From a virus, in IMG/VR virus record IMGVR_UViG_3300017971_000207, positions 81,434-145,433 of that record: 64,000 bases of DNA. One strand, written 5' to 3'. Below the pieces are notes generated by a model. It did not search any database, was not told the origin of the DNA, and was given only the letters and a program-made list of their open reading frames with translations. The translations under genes were made by a program, and so were the position numbers. Shown piece after piece: positions 25,341 through 32,588 of this stretch (position 1 is its first letter; the number at the start of each line of letters is the position of its first letter).

Positions 25341-25865
25341 GTGGAACTGTATGAGAAGATCAAGAAGTGCCGAGACATCCTAGAGGCTCCCAGGCCCACC
25401 CTAGATATGCCGAGCTGGGAGGAGGTGGAGGTCGACCTCCGCGCCTCTCTGTCCGAGCTTGAGCTCGCGCTGTCCTACGCAGATGGACGTCGCCAAACAT
25501 TAGGGGAGCCCACGTCACACGCGGTAGCCGCCGACGTACGCAACGCGGCTCTAGATCTCAGCGCCGCGATGAAAAGCGCGGGCCTCTGGAGGATCAATCG
25601 CGCCGTAGAGCGCTGGTATGACAACCACGTCGGCCGCCAGCCCGAGCGCGACGTAAGCCTGGCAGGTATCCGCACCGCACAGCCAAAGCTGGCCGGGCTC
25701 CGCGCAGGTACCGAGGCAGTGCTAGGCAGCATTCCTAGGCTCCCCGATGTTGCTGAGCTTAGAGGAGACCTGGCGACGCTCTTGCGTCTTTACGGCCCAA
25801 TTCTGACCTCGTTGGGGTTCACCAGCGCGGGCGCAGATATTAGCAGAATTGCTCAAAGCGCTTAA
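25341..25865 (+). CDS. paralogous helical protein, 174 aa
   Basis: GTG start with AGGAG upstream, 11 bp after its paralogue. N-terminus MELYEKIKKCRDILEAPR again ends ILE-A. All-helical, ends LGFTSAGADISRIAQ, similar to MGYDEAGADLWRVIP at the end of the product at 51518-52027. The three form one family of unknown function. Confidence 0.65.
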   Translation: MELYEKIKKCRDILEAPRPTLDMPSWEEVEVDLRASLSELELALSYADGRRQTLGEPTSHAVAADVRNAALDLSAAMKSAGLWRINRAVERWYDNHVGRQPERDVSLAGIRTAQPKLAGLRAGTEAVLGSIPRLPDVAELRGDLATLLRLYGPILTSLGFTSAGADISRIAQSA

Positions 25866-25881
25866 AAGCGATAAGCAGTAC

Positions 25882-25920
25882 AAATAAAAGCGGCCCCGTC
25901 GGGGACCAGCCGACGGGGCC
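25882..25920 (-). terminator. intrinsic terminator of the minus-strand block
   Basis: Perfect 11-bp arms GGCCCCGTCGG / CCGACGGGGCC around a 7-base loop, followed on the minus strand by GCTTTTATTT. It ends the run coming from 26 kb; the hairpin also faces the plus-strand gene ending at 25865. Confidence 0.8.
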
Positions 25921-26047
25921 TGTAGGAGAGTAACACACTACGTCAGCAAGCAACCGTGGGCATGCGGTTGCAGGCTGAGGAGGACACGCGATACCAACCT
26001 TTCGGGTACCCTCCTCAGCCTCCGAGGAGGCGTGCACTCGTTGGGGC
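25921..26047 (-). other. non-coding, structured leader of the terminator
   Basis: No gene. GGCTGAGGAGG and CCTCCTCAGCC (25975-26021) pair around an inner hairpin with a TTTC/GAAA loop. It would be transcribed after the stop at 26048. It may be a 3' structure or small RNA; not a tRNA. Confidence 0.4.
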
Positions 26048-26491
26048 TCAGCCCTCGTAGGTTCCTGGGTCAAGCTTGCGGGCGAGCTCGTCCAGACCAT
26101 CCGCGAGCTGATCAACCAGCTTGTCGGTGTCCTCAGCAGGACCGCCAACCGGCCCTGTTTGGATCAGCTCCAGAAGCTCGTCTACGAGCTTGGCGGCCTC
26201 GGCTGTCTGCTCATTGGAGGCGTCGAGCGCCATCCGCACCAGCTGCAGATCAACCTGCTGCTCCACCAGGTGAGGCGCAAGCCCAGTGCTCCCACACTCC
26301 TCGCACGGGTCCTCAGCCCAGTAGCCCTTGGGATTGAACTCGTCCACCTCAAATGAGGTGGTGTTGGGATTGAGCCCTGAGCCCTTACAGGCGGCGCAGT
26401 GGGCCTTCGCCCGCTTACGGCAAGGATTATCCGCACGCAGCCGTGCGGCACGAGGGGTGGTGGGGGTGATTGTGATGTGGTCGTCGGTCAT
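26048..26491 (-). CDS. zinc-knuckle protein, 147 aa
   Basis: CAACKGSGLNPN (~32) and CEECGSTG (~66) are DnaJ-like CxxCxGxG repeats that bind zinc; the C-terminal half is an acidic helix bundle. A paralogue lies at 27804. Single gene behind its own promoter at 26517-26545. Role unknown, probably early. Confidence 0.65.
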   Translation of the reverse strand: MTDDHITITPTTPRAARLRADNPCRKRAKAHCAACKGSGLNPNTTSFEVDEFNPKGYWAEDPCEECGSTGLAPHLVEQQVDLQLVRMALDASNEQTAEAAKLVDELLELIQTGPVGGPAEDTDKLVDQLADGLDELARKLDPGTYEG

Positions 26492-26516
26492 GTCGTTGCT
26501 CTCCGTTGTTGTTTTA

Positions 26517-26545
26517 ACAGTATACGGTAAGGCGGGGGTTGTCAA
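26517..26545 (-). promoter_or_regulatory. sigma70-like promoter
   Basis: TTGACA, 17 bp, TACTGT on the minus strand; leader with GGAGAG before the ATG at 26491. Confidence 0.6.
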
Positions 26546-26868
26546 GGAATAATTCGCAGGAGGCGCTTGCACTGGCGGGTGAGGAACAGCTCGGTGCCAG
26601 GCTCTACGGCGCCGCGCTCTGCAGACCACTCCCCCTCAGCGTTCACCCACACGTAGCCGTTGGCGCGTGTGTACCCGCTAGTGCGTGCCTCCTTCGGTTC
26701 CCAATGGTACGCCGCCCTCACGAGCCCGAGGCGCTCAAAGACGAGATCCTCAACCTCTCGGGCCCTGGCACAGTCTTGCTCGTCGCCGTCGTTCAGACGG
26801 TCGACGCCCTCGGCGAGGGCACGGAGGATAGCGGGTGTTGTAGGAATGGTGGTGTTATTGTTGGCCAT
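26542..26868 (-). CDS. hypothetical protein, 108 aa
   Basis: MANNNTTIPTTPAILRALAEG start with GAGGAG upstream. Contains AYHWEPKEART and WVNAEGEWSAERG; no motif recognised. Its stop overlaps the promoter of the next gene. Early-type block. Confidence 0.6.
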   Translation of the reverse strand: MANNNTTIPTTPAILRALAEGVDRLNDGDEQDCARAREVEDLVFERLGLVRAAYHWEPKEARTSGYTRANGYVWVNAEGEWSAERGAVEPGTELFLTRQCKRLLRIIP

Positions 26869-26887
26869 AGCTATATGCTCCTCTTTG

Positions 26888-27295
26888 CTAGCAAAACAGG
26901 TCTCCCGCCTCGACACGCAGCTCCTCCCCGGAGGGGAACGCCACGGTTACCTTACGGCGGTCGCGTCGGCTCCCCTTTACACGATCGTGCCACTTAACGA
27001 CCTTTACCTCCACAGAGAACCCGCACCCTGAACACGGAGCCCGTCCGACAAGCTGGAGCTCTGCGCCTGGTGGGTGCGTCAGCTCCCCAAGCTCCGCACG
27101 AGCAAGGACGAAGGGCACGACCCAATCATGCCCTCCCTCTCGCACCACAAGCGCAGTCCCCTTTCGCGCTTTGGTACGCCCGCTCCGCGTCGTGTCGCGT
27201 TCATCGGGAAAGTAGATGGTGGCGCCGTTCGCTACGAGGGCATCGAGATCGTTACTAGAGGCGAGGTAGTAAAGAGGGAGGATTGGGTCGGTCAT
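26888..27295 (-). CDS. hypothetical protein, 135 aa
   Basis: AGGAG ribosome site. A CSGCG pair near residue 90 lies in a basic beta-rich region (VEVKVVKWHDRVKGSRRDRRKV), which could bind nucleic acid. Preceded by a hairpin at 27336-27358. Not recognised. Confidence 0.6.
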   Translation of the reverse strand: MTDPILPLYYLASSNDLDALVANGATIYFPDERDTTRSGRTKARKGTALVVREGGHDWVVPFVLARAELGELTHPPGAELQLVGRAPCSGCGFSVEVKVVKWHDRVKGSRRDRRKVTVAFPSGEELRVEAGDLFC

Positions 27296-27335
27296 TGTGT
27301 GCTCCTAGCTGGTTGCTGGCTCTTCTAACGCCTCA

Positions 27336-27358
27336 AGCCCCAGGCTTTCGCTCTGGGG
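27336..27358 (-). terminator. hairpin between early genes
   Basis: GCCCCAG / CTGGGGC arms around a 9-base loop; no T-run, so it may be an RNA-processing or leader element. Related hairpins: 38644-38674 and 41149-41175. Confidence 0.45.
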
Positions 27359-27388
27359 CGGCTCTCTAGCGCCTCGCGGCGCCGCACC

Positions 27389-27661
27389 TCAGCCGGTGCG
27401 GTAGGCGTTAGGCACATAGCGTGCCCCGCGCGCCTTGGCGCGGCCCGCCAACGCTTTCGCGAAGGCGTAAGGCGTGCCCGCAGGGGCCATGCACCCAAGG
27501 GTGCCATACTGGTGCTCTTCAGCACCTACCTGGCGGAGGTACTCCCCCCGCTCGGTAACCCACAGCTCCTCACCATCGAGGGAGCCGAGGAACTGGGCCT
27601 CGTCGGCCCAGCTAAAAAGGGTGGGGGAAACGTTGCGGGTGATGAGAGAAGCTGTAGCCAT
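27389..27661 (-). CDS. hypothetical protein, 90 aa
   Basis: MATASLITRNVSPTLFSWAD..., strong GGAGG. Small alpha/beta protein with a basic C-terminus. Expressed from the operator-bearing promoter at 27714-27774. Not recognised. Confidence 0.6.
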   Translation of the reverse strand: MATASLITRNVSPTLFSWADEAQFLGSLDGEELWVTERGEYLRQVGAEEHQYGTLGCMAPAGTPYAFAKALAGRAKARGARYVPNAYRTG

Positions 27662-27713
27662 GGGAGACCTCCAAGGGAAAGGGGTTGATGCGGGCCCGAC
27701 GCCGCGCTGCGTT

Positions 27714-27774
27714 GTGAGTATAAGATACACACCCCAAACGATCCTGTCAAGGGGTGTGAGTAATCTTTTCTCAC
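27714..27774 (-). promoter_or_regulatory. promoter with paired 19-bp operators
   Basis: TTGACA, 17 bp, TATCTT. Palindrome O1 GTGTGTATCTTATACTCAC (27714-27732) covers the -10; O2 GTGAGAAAAGATTACTCAC (27756-27774) lies upstream of the -35. Centres are 42 bp apart. Confidence 0.75.
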
Positions 27775-27803
27775 TTTTTCTGGTTGCTCGGGCCGGAGGC
27801 GCG

Positions 27804-28151
27804 CTACAGGCCCCCCTCCTCGGGGTCGAGCAAGGCGCTCGCATCGGCTAGGCCCTCGTGCACCTTTGCCAGCAGATCCCAGGGGTCATCGTCGTCAGAG
27901 TCTGGGGACTCTAGTGCCGCAGCAACCAAACGCTCCAGGGCCTGCAGGCCCGAGAGGGCCTCGGCGGCTAGCGCGCGCTCCTCGCGCAGGATACGCGCTG
28001 TCTGTGTCAGGTCCTCCTGCGTACGGGCAATTGTAGGCGAGACTCCCGACCCTTCGCAGTCTGTACATGGGTAGGAGGACGCGGGGTTGAGGAGCCCAGA
28101 CCCCAGGCAACCGGGGCACAGGATCCCGTCGCGGATAGTGTGAAGAGCCAT
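27804..28151 (-). CDS. zinc-knuckle protein, 115 aa
   Basis: CPGCLGSGLLNP and CTDCEGSG give two CxxCxGSG knuckles, as in the product at 26048-26491 (paralogues), followed by acidic helices (SPDSDDDDPWD). Starts 4 bp after the upstream stop. Role unknown. Confidence 0.65.
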   Translation of the reverse strand: MALHTIRDGILCPGCLGSGLLNPASSYPCTDCEGSGVSPTIARTQEDLTQTARILREERALAAEALSGLQALERLVAAALESPDSDDDDPWDLLAKVHEGLADASALLDPEEGGL

Positions 28152-28155
28152 GGGA

Positions 28156-28392
28156 TTACGCCACGCGAGCCTTGAGAGGGCAACGTTCGCCTGGGCACGG
28201 GGCGCCGCATCCGGGGCACCCCCCGGTGCCCTTAGCTGCGACACGGAGCTGCTCAGCCCATCCGGCGTCCTCCAGCGCCTCGTCGACGCTGGAATATGAC
28301 CAGTCGCAGACGTAGACACGCTCGAAGTGTTCTACAGCCTCGGCAGTCGAGGTGTCCGATAGAGTCTGACATAGTGTTTGCTTGGTGGTCAT
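28156..28392 (-). CDS. small Cys-rich protein, 78 aa
   Basis: C-terminal CPGCGAPCPGERC (four Cys in 13 residues) is a likely zinc knuckle; the N-terminal part is acidic and helical. Tightly spaced with the next gene. Not recognised. Confidence 0.6.
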   Translation of the reverse strand: MTTKQTLCQTLSDTSTAEAVEHFERVYVCDWSYSSVDEALEDAGWAEQLRVAAKGTGGCPGCGAPCPGERCPLKARVA

Positions 28393-28480
28393 TACTGCTG
28401 CTCCTGATAGGGTTGCTCCTAACGGCTAAAGCCCCAGGCCCCATGATGAGGCTCTGAGGTTCAGCCGGCCAAGCAAGCTG

Positions 28481-28912
28481 CTAGCTCTTGAGCCGCCACA
28501 CAGGCTCGCTGCCATCAAAGCAGCGTTTCGGGACCGACTCGATCAGGCGGTCGTCTACCAGAGACGACCAGGCCATGTGCAAATCAACCCTATCGTAGCC
28601 GGAGGGGCTCATCCCCCAGAAGGTTCTTGGACCTTTGGCTAGAGCCGCCAGCATATGCTTGCGGATCCCAGCACGTTTGACCGCCACCTCTGCCGGGTCT
28701 TGGGGCGGGAACAGATCAGCAAAGCTGCAGCCGCTCCACTCAATGCGGCCGATACCGTCCGAGCTGACCGCGTAGCCGAGCCCCTCCTCGGGGTGAGCCC
28801 CTACCATCTTGTGGGCGTAGAGCCTCGCCCACTTCAACCCCTTGTACACCCTGCGCCCACGAGCGCCGTCCACGGCGCTGTAGGTGATTGTGATATTGCT
28901 CCTGGTCCCCAT
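28481..28912 (-). CDS. hypothetical protein, 143 aa
   Basis: GGAGGGAG before the ATG. Begins MGTRSNITITYSAVDGARG; a C-terminal winged-helix-like part (KHMLAALAKGP...LVDDRLIESVPKR) may bind DNA. Driven by the operator promoter at 28942-29000. Not recognised. Confidence 0.6.
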   Translation of the reverse strand: MGTRSNITITYSAVDGARGRRVYKGLKWARLYAHKMVGAHPEEGLGYAVSSDGIGRIEWSGCSFADLFPPQDPAEVAVKRAGIRKHMLAALAKGPRTFWGMSPSGYDRVDLHMAWSSLVDDRLIESVPKRCFDGSEPVWRLKS

Positions 28913-28941
28913 GTGCTCCCTCCGTTGCTGGCTGCTGTGTT

Positions 28942-29000
28942 GTGAGTAAAGGATACTCACCCCATCCTGCCTGTCAAGGGGTTGAGTAACTTTTTCTCAC
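28942..29000 (-). promoter_or_regulatory. promoter with paired 19-bp operators
   Basis: TTGACA, 16 bp, TATCCT. O1 GTGAGTATCCTTTACTCAC over the -10 (28942-28960); O2 GTGAGAAAAAGTTACTCAA upstream (28982-29000). Centres are 40 bp apart. Confidence 0.7.
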
Positions 29001-29014
29001 TTTTGCTCGGAGCC

Positions 29015-29095
29015 TTAGCTATCCTCGTGCTCCAGGATTGACGCGAGGACTCCCAGCAGGACGATCACAGCGAGCATTATTCCGACCTTGAGCAT
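29015..29095 (-). CDS. single-TM microprotein, 26 aa
   Basis: MLKVGIMLAVIVLLGVLASI then LEHEDS: one membrane helix with an acidic tail. It starts 10 bp after the upstream stop. No strong ribosome site. Small phage membrane peptides often modulate host envelope proteins, but nothing here proves expression. Confidence 0.4.
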   Translation of the reverse strand: MLKVGIMLAVIVLLGVLASILEHEDS

Positions 29096-29105
29096 AGGAA
29101 CGGGC

Positions 29106-29690
29106 TTATTCACCTGGTGGGGAATCTTGTGGATTGAGGAGGCTGGGCGGGACCCAGAAGGGTCGGAGGTCCTTGCGGAGATAGAGGGGGTGGCCGGGGT
29201 GATGATCCTTAGTCAGAGTGAGGCAGCTCAGGTCTCCATACCCTGCTAACAGCTTGGCCACTCGGGGACCTTGGCCTCGAAGTGCCCCGTGTACGCCCCA
29301 GGCAGCAATCTGAAGGCCGTTTGCCTCGGTAACGGTCCGAGACCACCTGGCAAGCACCTCGTCGTTCTGAGGGCCCTCTGGGGCCGGAGAGGCATATAGC
29401 GCTTTCGGGTCGGAGGCGCGGAGGGCGAACAGGTTGCACACGTGGACGGCGTTAAAGCCCCAGCTATGGGCGTACTCAACGCACCGGCGCACGGTGGGGT
29501 CGAGCTGCCGCTCGTCGGCCGTGCTCGGGTTGAGCATCACCCACAGAATAGGCTGGTCTGCGGGACCCCACCAGCGGCTCAGGTGGTATCGATAGAGCTC
29601 ACAGTCCGAGAGGACCACCGAGCCGCGCGCGCTGTACCAAACACGGCCGCCAATCCTTACCGCCTCAAACTGATGCTGCCTCTCGATCAT
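29106..29690 (-). CDS. DUF1643 protein, 194 aa
   Basis: LWVMLNPSTADERQLDPTVRR (~48), HVCNLFALRASDP (~84) and HPLYLRKD near the end are the DUF1643 signature. The family occurs in phages and bacteria; activity unknown. Overlaps the HAD gene by 4 bp. Confidence 0.85.
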   Translation of the reverse strand: MIERQHQFEAVRIGGRVWYSARGSVVLSDCELYRYHLSRWWGPADQPILWVMLNPSTADERQLDPTVRRCVEYAHSWGFNAVHVCNLFALRASDPKALYASPAPEGPQNDEVLARWSRTVTEANGLQIAAWGVHGALRGQGPRVAKLLAGYGDLSCLTLTKDHHPGHPLYLRKDLRPFWVPPSLLNPQDSPPGE

Positions 29691-30199
29691 ACCCCTCCTC
29701 GGCGCGCTATAGCCCTGGAGAGATTTAGGGTAGGGGGTCCTTGACCTAGCACCCGCTTGGCCTTCTCGATGTGTGCATCCTGCAGCCCCTCCTCGGCGGA
29801 TGGTCGGATACGGTAACTCTCCAGCTCACACATGTGCTCGTTGTCATCCTCGATGACAAACGGGCAGGGCGGAAGGTTGGTGAGGTAAACCAAGAGCTCC
29901 TTCCCGCGCGGGTGACCACTAAGCCTCGGCGTTATCCCCACCACCCTACCCTCAAAGCCCCCTAGCTCTAAGATAGCCTGTAAGCGCTTGGGTGGGTTCG
30001 CGAGACGCCAGCTCGATATAACCACCACCACCGCCCCGGTCTCCCGTAGCAGCCGGTTAAGCCGCTGCACCGCCACCGGGTCTAGCATCTCGGCCCACCA
30101 CTCAAGGCTGTGCATCTCTAGCGTTTGGCTAAGCGTTGCCCCGTCGATGAACGTCCGGCTGTTAAGCACACCGTCAATGTCACAGAACACCAGCTTCAC
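29687..30199 (-). CDS. HAD-family phosphatase, leaderless GTG start, 170 aa
   Basis: VKLVFCDIDGVLNSR (motif I), VVVISSWRLANP (motif II, ~70), FVIEDDNEH (motif IV, ~120): the same capless HAD type as the product at 23161-23703. The GTG at 30199 lies 8 bp from the -10 box, so translation probably begins at the 5' end of the message. Coupled to DUF1643. Confidence 0.75.
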   Translation of the reverse strand: MKLVFCDIDGVLNSRTFIDGATLSQTLEMHSLEWWAEMLDPVAVQRLNRLLRETGAVVVVISSWRLANPPKRLQAILELGGFEGRVVGITPRLSGHPRGKELLVYLTNLPPCPFVIEDDNEHMCELESYRIRPSAEEGLQDAHIEKAKRVLGQGPPTLNLSRAIARRGGV

Positions 30200-30206
30200 A
30201 GCCCCG

Positions 30207-30235
30207 ACCCTAACAGGTGCGCCCGCAATTGTCAA
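30207..30235 (-). promoter_or_regulatory. sigma70-like promoter, leaderless start
   Basis: TTGACA, 17 bp, TAGGGT on the minus strand; expected +1 at or next to the GTG at 30199. Confidence 0.65.
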
Positions 30236-30240
30236 AAAGG

Positions 30241-31278
30241 CTATGTGACCACAGCCTCGCGGAGGATGGTAGGGGCGCCCTCTGGGCCCTTCCAATACGG
30301 CTCGATCCAGGTCGGTCGCCGTTCCTGCCGACCCTTCCCACAAGCTTGGTTGCGCCAATGTCCTCGTACGACCCAGCGCACCTTGCAGGTCCGGCTGCTT
30401 TTGCCCGAGAGGTAGTCTCGGATGTGCTTGGTCATGTCGAGCTTGACCGGCATCCCGAAGATGTGGGTGTTGCTAGGCTGATTTCGTGCTTTGCGTCCTT
30501 TTCTGCCACGCTGCTTTACCTTGGGTCGCAGAAGACTTTGGCGGCTGGCAGGGTGCGTCACGGCATAGCAGAGGTTGAGGACCGCCCGACCTACAAGCTC
30601 CATCACGCGTGCTTGCTCCTCGGAGGCGTTGGAGCTGTCTGCAGGTGACAGGCGCCGAAAGACGGACTGCGCAGAGCCCATGAGCGCCATCGGCACGTGG
30701 TCTGTCATCACGGACATGTACCAGTGCCCCTCGATAAACGATACCAGCACACGGTTGATCGGCCTACCGCTTACACTCAGACAGGAGTCGTCGATGTGGA
30801 GAAGGAAAGCACGCCACGGCGGCACGAGGGCTTCGAGCTGCGCATTCGATAGGTCGCTAAGCGCAAGCGAGCCCACCTGCTTGTTGGAGGCATACACGGT
30901 CGGGCAGCTAATCCGCCACCACTCACGGGCCCAGGCGTACAGGCCCACCAGAGCCGCCTCTAGCAGGCTCTCGTCGTGATCATCCAGCTCCGCTGAGTGG
31001 CTTTCCTCGGTGACCGATATCAGCAACCGCACCAGTGCGATACATAGCAGCACATGAACGCCCGGCTGAGGAGCGATGCTGTACAGCGCCTGGAGCCGCT
31101 GCCCTATGCCGCGAAGCTCGCTATCCGATGGTGCTAACCAGCAGCGTAGAAGAAACCGAGCGATAGCCTCCGTCCCTTCGAAGCGTCGGAGAAGCTGTGC
31201 GGCGACCTGAAGATCTACCGTCTCTAGCCGCGCCTCGTAGCGCCTCATCCACTCGTGGTCTTTCGCTCGTTTGCTCAT
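30241..31278 (-). CDS. hypothetical protein, 345 aa, paralogue of the 399-aa protein at 36410
   Basis: ATG with GGAGG upstream. N-terminal two thirds helical; the C-terminal ~60 residues contain WVVRGHWRNQACGKG and PTWIEPYWKGPEG, shared with the 36410-37609 product (RGHWNNQPYGP, PTWVNRDGGPTILRE). I recall this C-terminal module in other phage and plasmid proteins, function unknown. Basic linker before it suggests nucleic-acid contact. Upstream carries ACTACAATTGTTGACC. Confidence 0.65.
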   Translation of the reverse strand: MSKRAKDHEWMRRYEARLETVDLQVAAQLLRRFEGTEAIARFLLRCWLAPSDSELRGIGQRLQALYSIAPQPGVHVLLCIALVRLLISVTEESHSAELDDHDESLLEAALVGLYAWAREWWRISCPTVYASNKQVGSLALSDLSNAQLEALVPPWRAFLLHIDDSCLSVSGRPINRVLVSFIEGHWYMSVMTDHVPMALMGSAQSVFRRLSPADSSNASEEQARVMELVGRAVLNLCYAVTHPASRQSLLRPKVKQRGRKGRKARNQPSNTHIFGMPVKLDMTKHIRDYLSGKSSRTCKVRWVVRGHWRNQACGKGRQERRPTWIEPYWKGPEGAPTILREAVVT

Positions 31279-31332
31279 CTCCGTCCTCCTACCACTAAGA
31301 CGGCGCAGCAACCCCACAATCTGACAACACTC

Positions 31333-31348
31333 GGTCAACAATTGTAGT
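31333..31348 (-). promoter_or_regulatory. ACTACAATTGTTGACC box
   Basis: Minus-strand 16-mer found at 31333, 31653 and 37651 and, shortened, at 24720; contains the palindrome ACAATTGT and a TTGACC -35-like end. No good -10 at 17 bp, so it may bind a regulator. Confidence 0.4.
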
Positions 31349-31371
31349 GGTGTCTAGCTCCCCGTTCCTGG

Positions 31372-31608
31372 TCACACCAAAGGACCCTGCATCAGCTCGT
31401 CGTAGCTAAACTGCTTACCCAGAGCATCGTGGATGGTGACGGTTCCCTTGCTATCATCTAGCTCCCAGCAGCGGCCGCCGTAGTCCCAGGCTATCCGCGG
31501 AACCGAGACGCGGCCGTGCACGAAGTCGATACCCAGCTGAGTCGGCCGCCATCGGCCTGAGTTGCTAGGATCCTTTTTCCCCTTGGAGGGGTCCTTGTGC
31601 GTCTGCAC
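31372..31608 (-). CDS. conserved phage protein, probably N-terminally truncated, 78 aa
   Basis: RWRPTQLGIDFVHGRVSVPR and DALGKQFSYDELM match the C-terminal half of a phage family that normally has a zinc-binding N-terminal part. The frame stays open upstream (LDNPPYWKL) without ATG, through the ACAATTGT box and a GTCCTCC repeat, so the GTG at 31608 or a degraded gene is likely. Confidence 0.5.
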   Translation of the reverse strand: MQTHKDPSKGKKDPSNSGRWRPTQLGIDFVHGRVSVPRIAWDYGGRCWELDDSKGTVTIHDALGKQFSYDELMQGPLV

Positions 31609-31652
31609 CAGCTTCCAGTACGGAGGGTTGTCAAGGACGTAGTGTGAGGGTG

Positions 31653-31668
31653 GGTCAACAATTGTAGT
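31653..31668 (-). promoter_or_regulatory. ACTACAATTGTTGACC box
   Basis: Same 16-mer as at 31333 and 37651, just inside or upstream of the truncated gene at 31372. Confidence 0.4.
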
Positions 31669-31669
31669 C

Positions 31670-31705
31670 CGCTGTCCTCCGCTGTCCTCCGGTGTCCTCC
31701 TCCTC
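31670..31705. repeat. short GTCCTCC direct repeats
   Basis: CTGTCCTCCG, CTGTCCTCCG and GTGTCCTCC in tandem, in the divergent intergenic region. Confidence 0.6.
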
Positions 31706-31760
31706 GCTGCCCACGTTCCTGTGGGATAGTAGTGGAAGAAGGTAGGCGGCTGGCGGAGTG

Positions 31761-31770
31761 TGATAGAGTG
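31761..31770 (+). promoter_or_regulatory. late-promoter-like element
   Basis: TGATAGAGTG, then GGGGC and the ATG at 31776. Confidence 0.5.
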
Positions 31771-31775
31771 GGGGC

Positions 31776-32588
31776 ATGAACCGGGAGATCAACGAGCGGC
31801 TGGATGATGTCCGAGCGCTGCTGGAAAGCTTTAAGCCTCCTGCTAACGTCGCTAAGGCGGCCGCACGCGGGCTGGAGTACCGGCGTAAGCAGACGGACAA
31901 GGCGGGGCTCACACCAGCTCAGGCGGCAAAGGCGGGCATAGGCAGCGGAGTACAGCGAGCGGTCAACCTCAAGAACCGGGATCGCATCAGCCTCAAGGTC
32001 ATCAAGCAGATGAACGCCTTCTTTGCTCGGCACGCCAAGAACGCAGCGGTGGATGCGAAGCATCGCGGGGAGCCCTGGAAGGATAAGGGCTATGTGGCGT
32101 GGCTGCTGTGGGGTGGGGACGCCGGGCGGTCATGGGCCCGAAAGGTGCTCAAGAAGCAGCTGAAGGAGGCGGACGAGGGGGGCCTGTCTGTCCGAGAGGT
32201 GGTGGAGCGCTGGAGGCGGGGAGAGCGTGCGGGCAACGGCGCGGTGCTCTGGTATCCGGCTCGGGAGCTTTGGCCATATCGCGAGCACACGTGGACGCGG
32301 GATACGGCTCGGCCGGGGCTGGCCTGGGTGGAGGGTCAGCAGCTGTGGCTTGACGGTGATGTGAAGTGGGATGCGCTGCGGGCCGACATGCAGGCTCGGG
32401 GCTGGGATGAGGATGAGCCGCTGCTGATGCGGGTTGGGAGGAACGGCGTAGCGCTGCTAGGGGAGGGGAACCACAGGCTCGCTATTGCCCGAGAGCTTGA
32501 CCTCATGGTGCCGGTGGAGCTGCAGTTTGAGCAGCGGGTGGTCAACGAGCGGGAGGTTATGGTTCGAGAGCTTGGGGGCCGCGGCTAG
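31776..32588 (+). CDS. DUF5824 plus ParB/Srx-like domain protein with virion-targeting-like N-terminus, 270 aa
   Basis: MNREINERLDDVRALLES ends LLE-S like a prohead-protease site. Residues ~25-120 match DUF5824 (GLTPAQAAKAGIGSGVQRA..., KGYVAWLLWGGDAGRSWARK). The C-terminal part (GEGNHRLAIARELDLMVPVE) has the GxNHRxxA motif of ParB/sulfiredoxin-like nucleotide-binding domains. Preceded by the late element. I infer a packaged protein with nucleotide or DNA-related activity. Confidence 0.7.
   Translation: MNREINERLDDVRALLESFKPPANVAKAAARGLEYRRKQTDKAGLTPAQAAKAGIGSGVQRAVNLKNRDRISLKVIKQMNAFFARHAKNAAVDAKHRGEPWKDKGYVAWLLWGGDAGRSWARKVLKKQLKEADEGGLSVREVVERWRRGERAGNGAVLWYPARELWPYREHTWTRDTARPGLAWVEGQQLWLDGDVKWDALRADMQARGWDEDEPLLMRVGRNGVALLGEGNHRLAIARELDLMVPVELQFEQRVVNEREVMVRELGGRG

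Noticed and set aside
25975-26021. tRNA
   Set aside because: Only two nested stems; too short and no cloverleaf.
31776-32588. ParB partition protein
   Set aside because: Only the GxNHRxxA part is ParB/Srx-like; there is no helix-turn-helix and the N-terminus suggests a virion protein, so no partition role is claimed.
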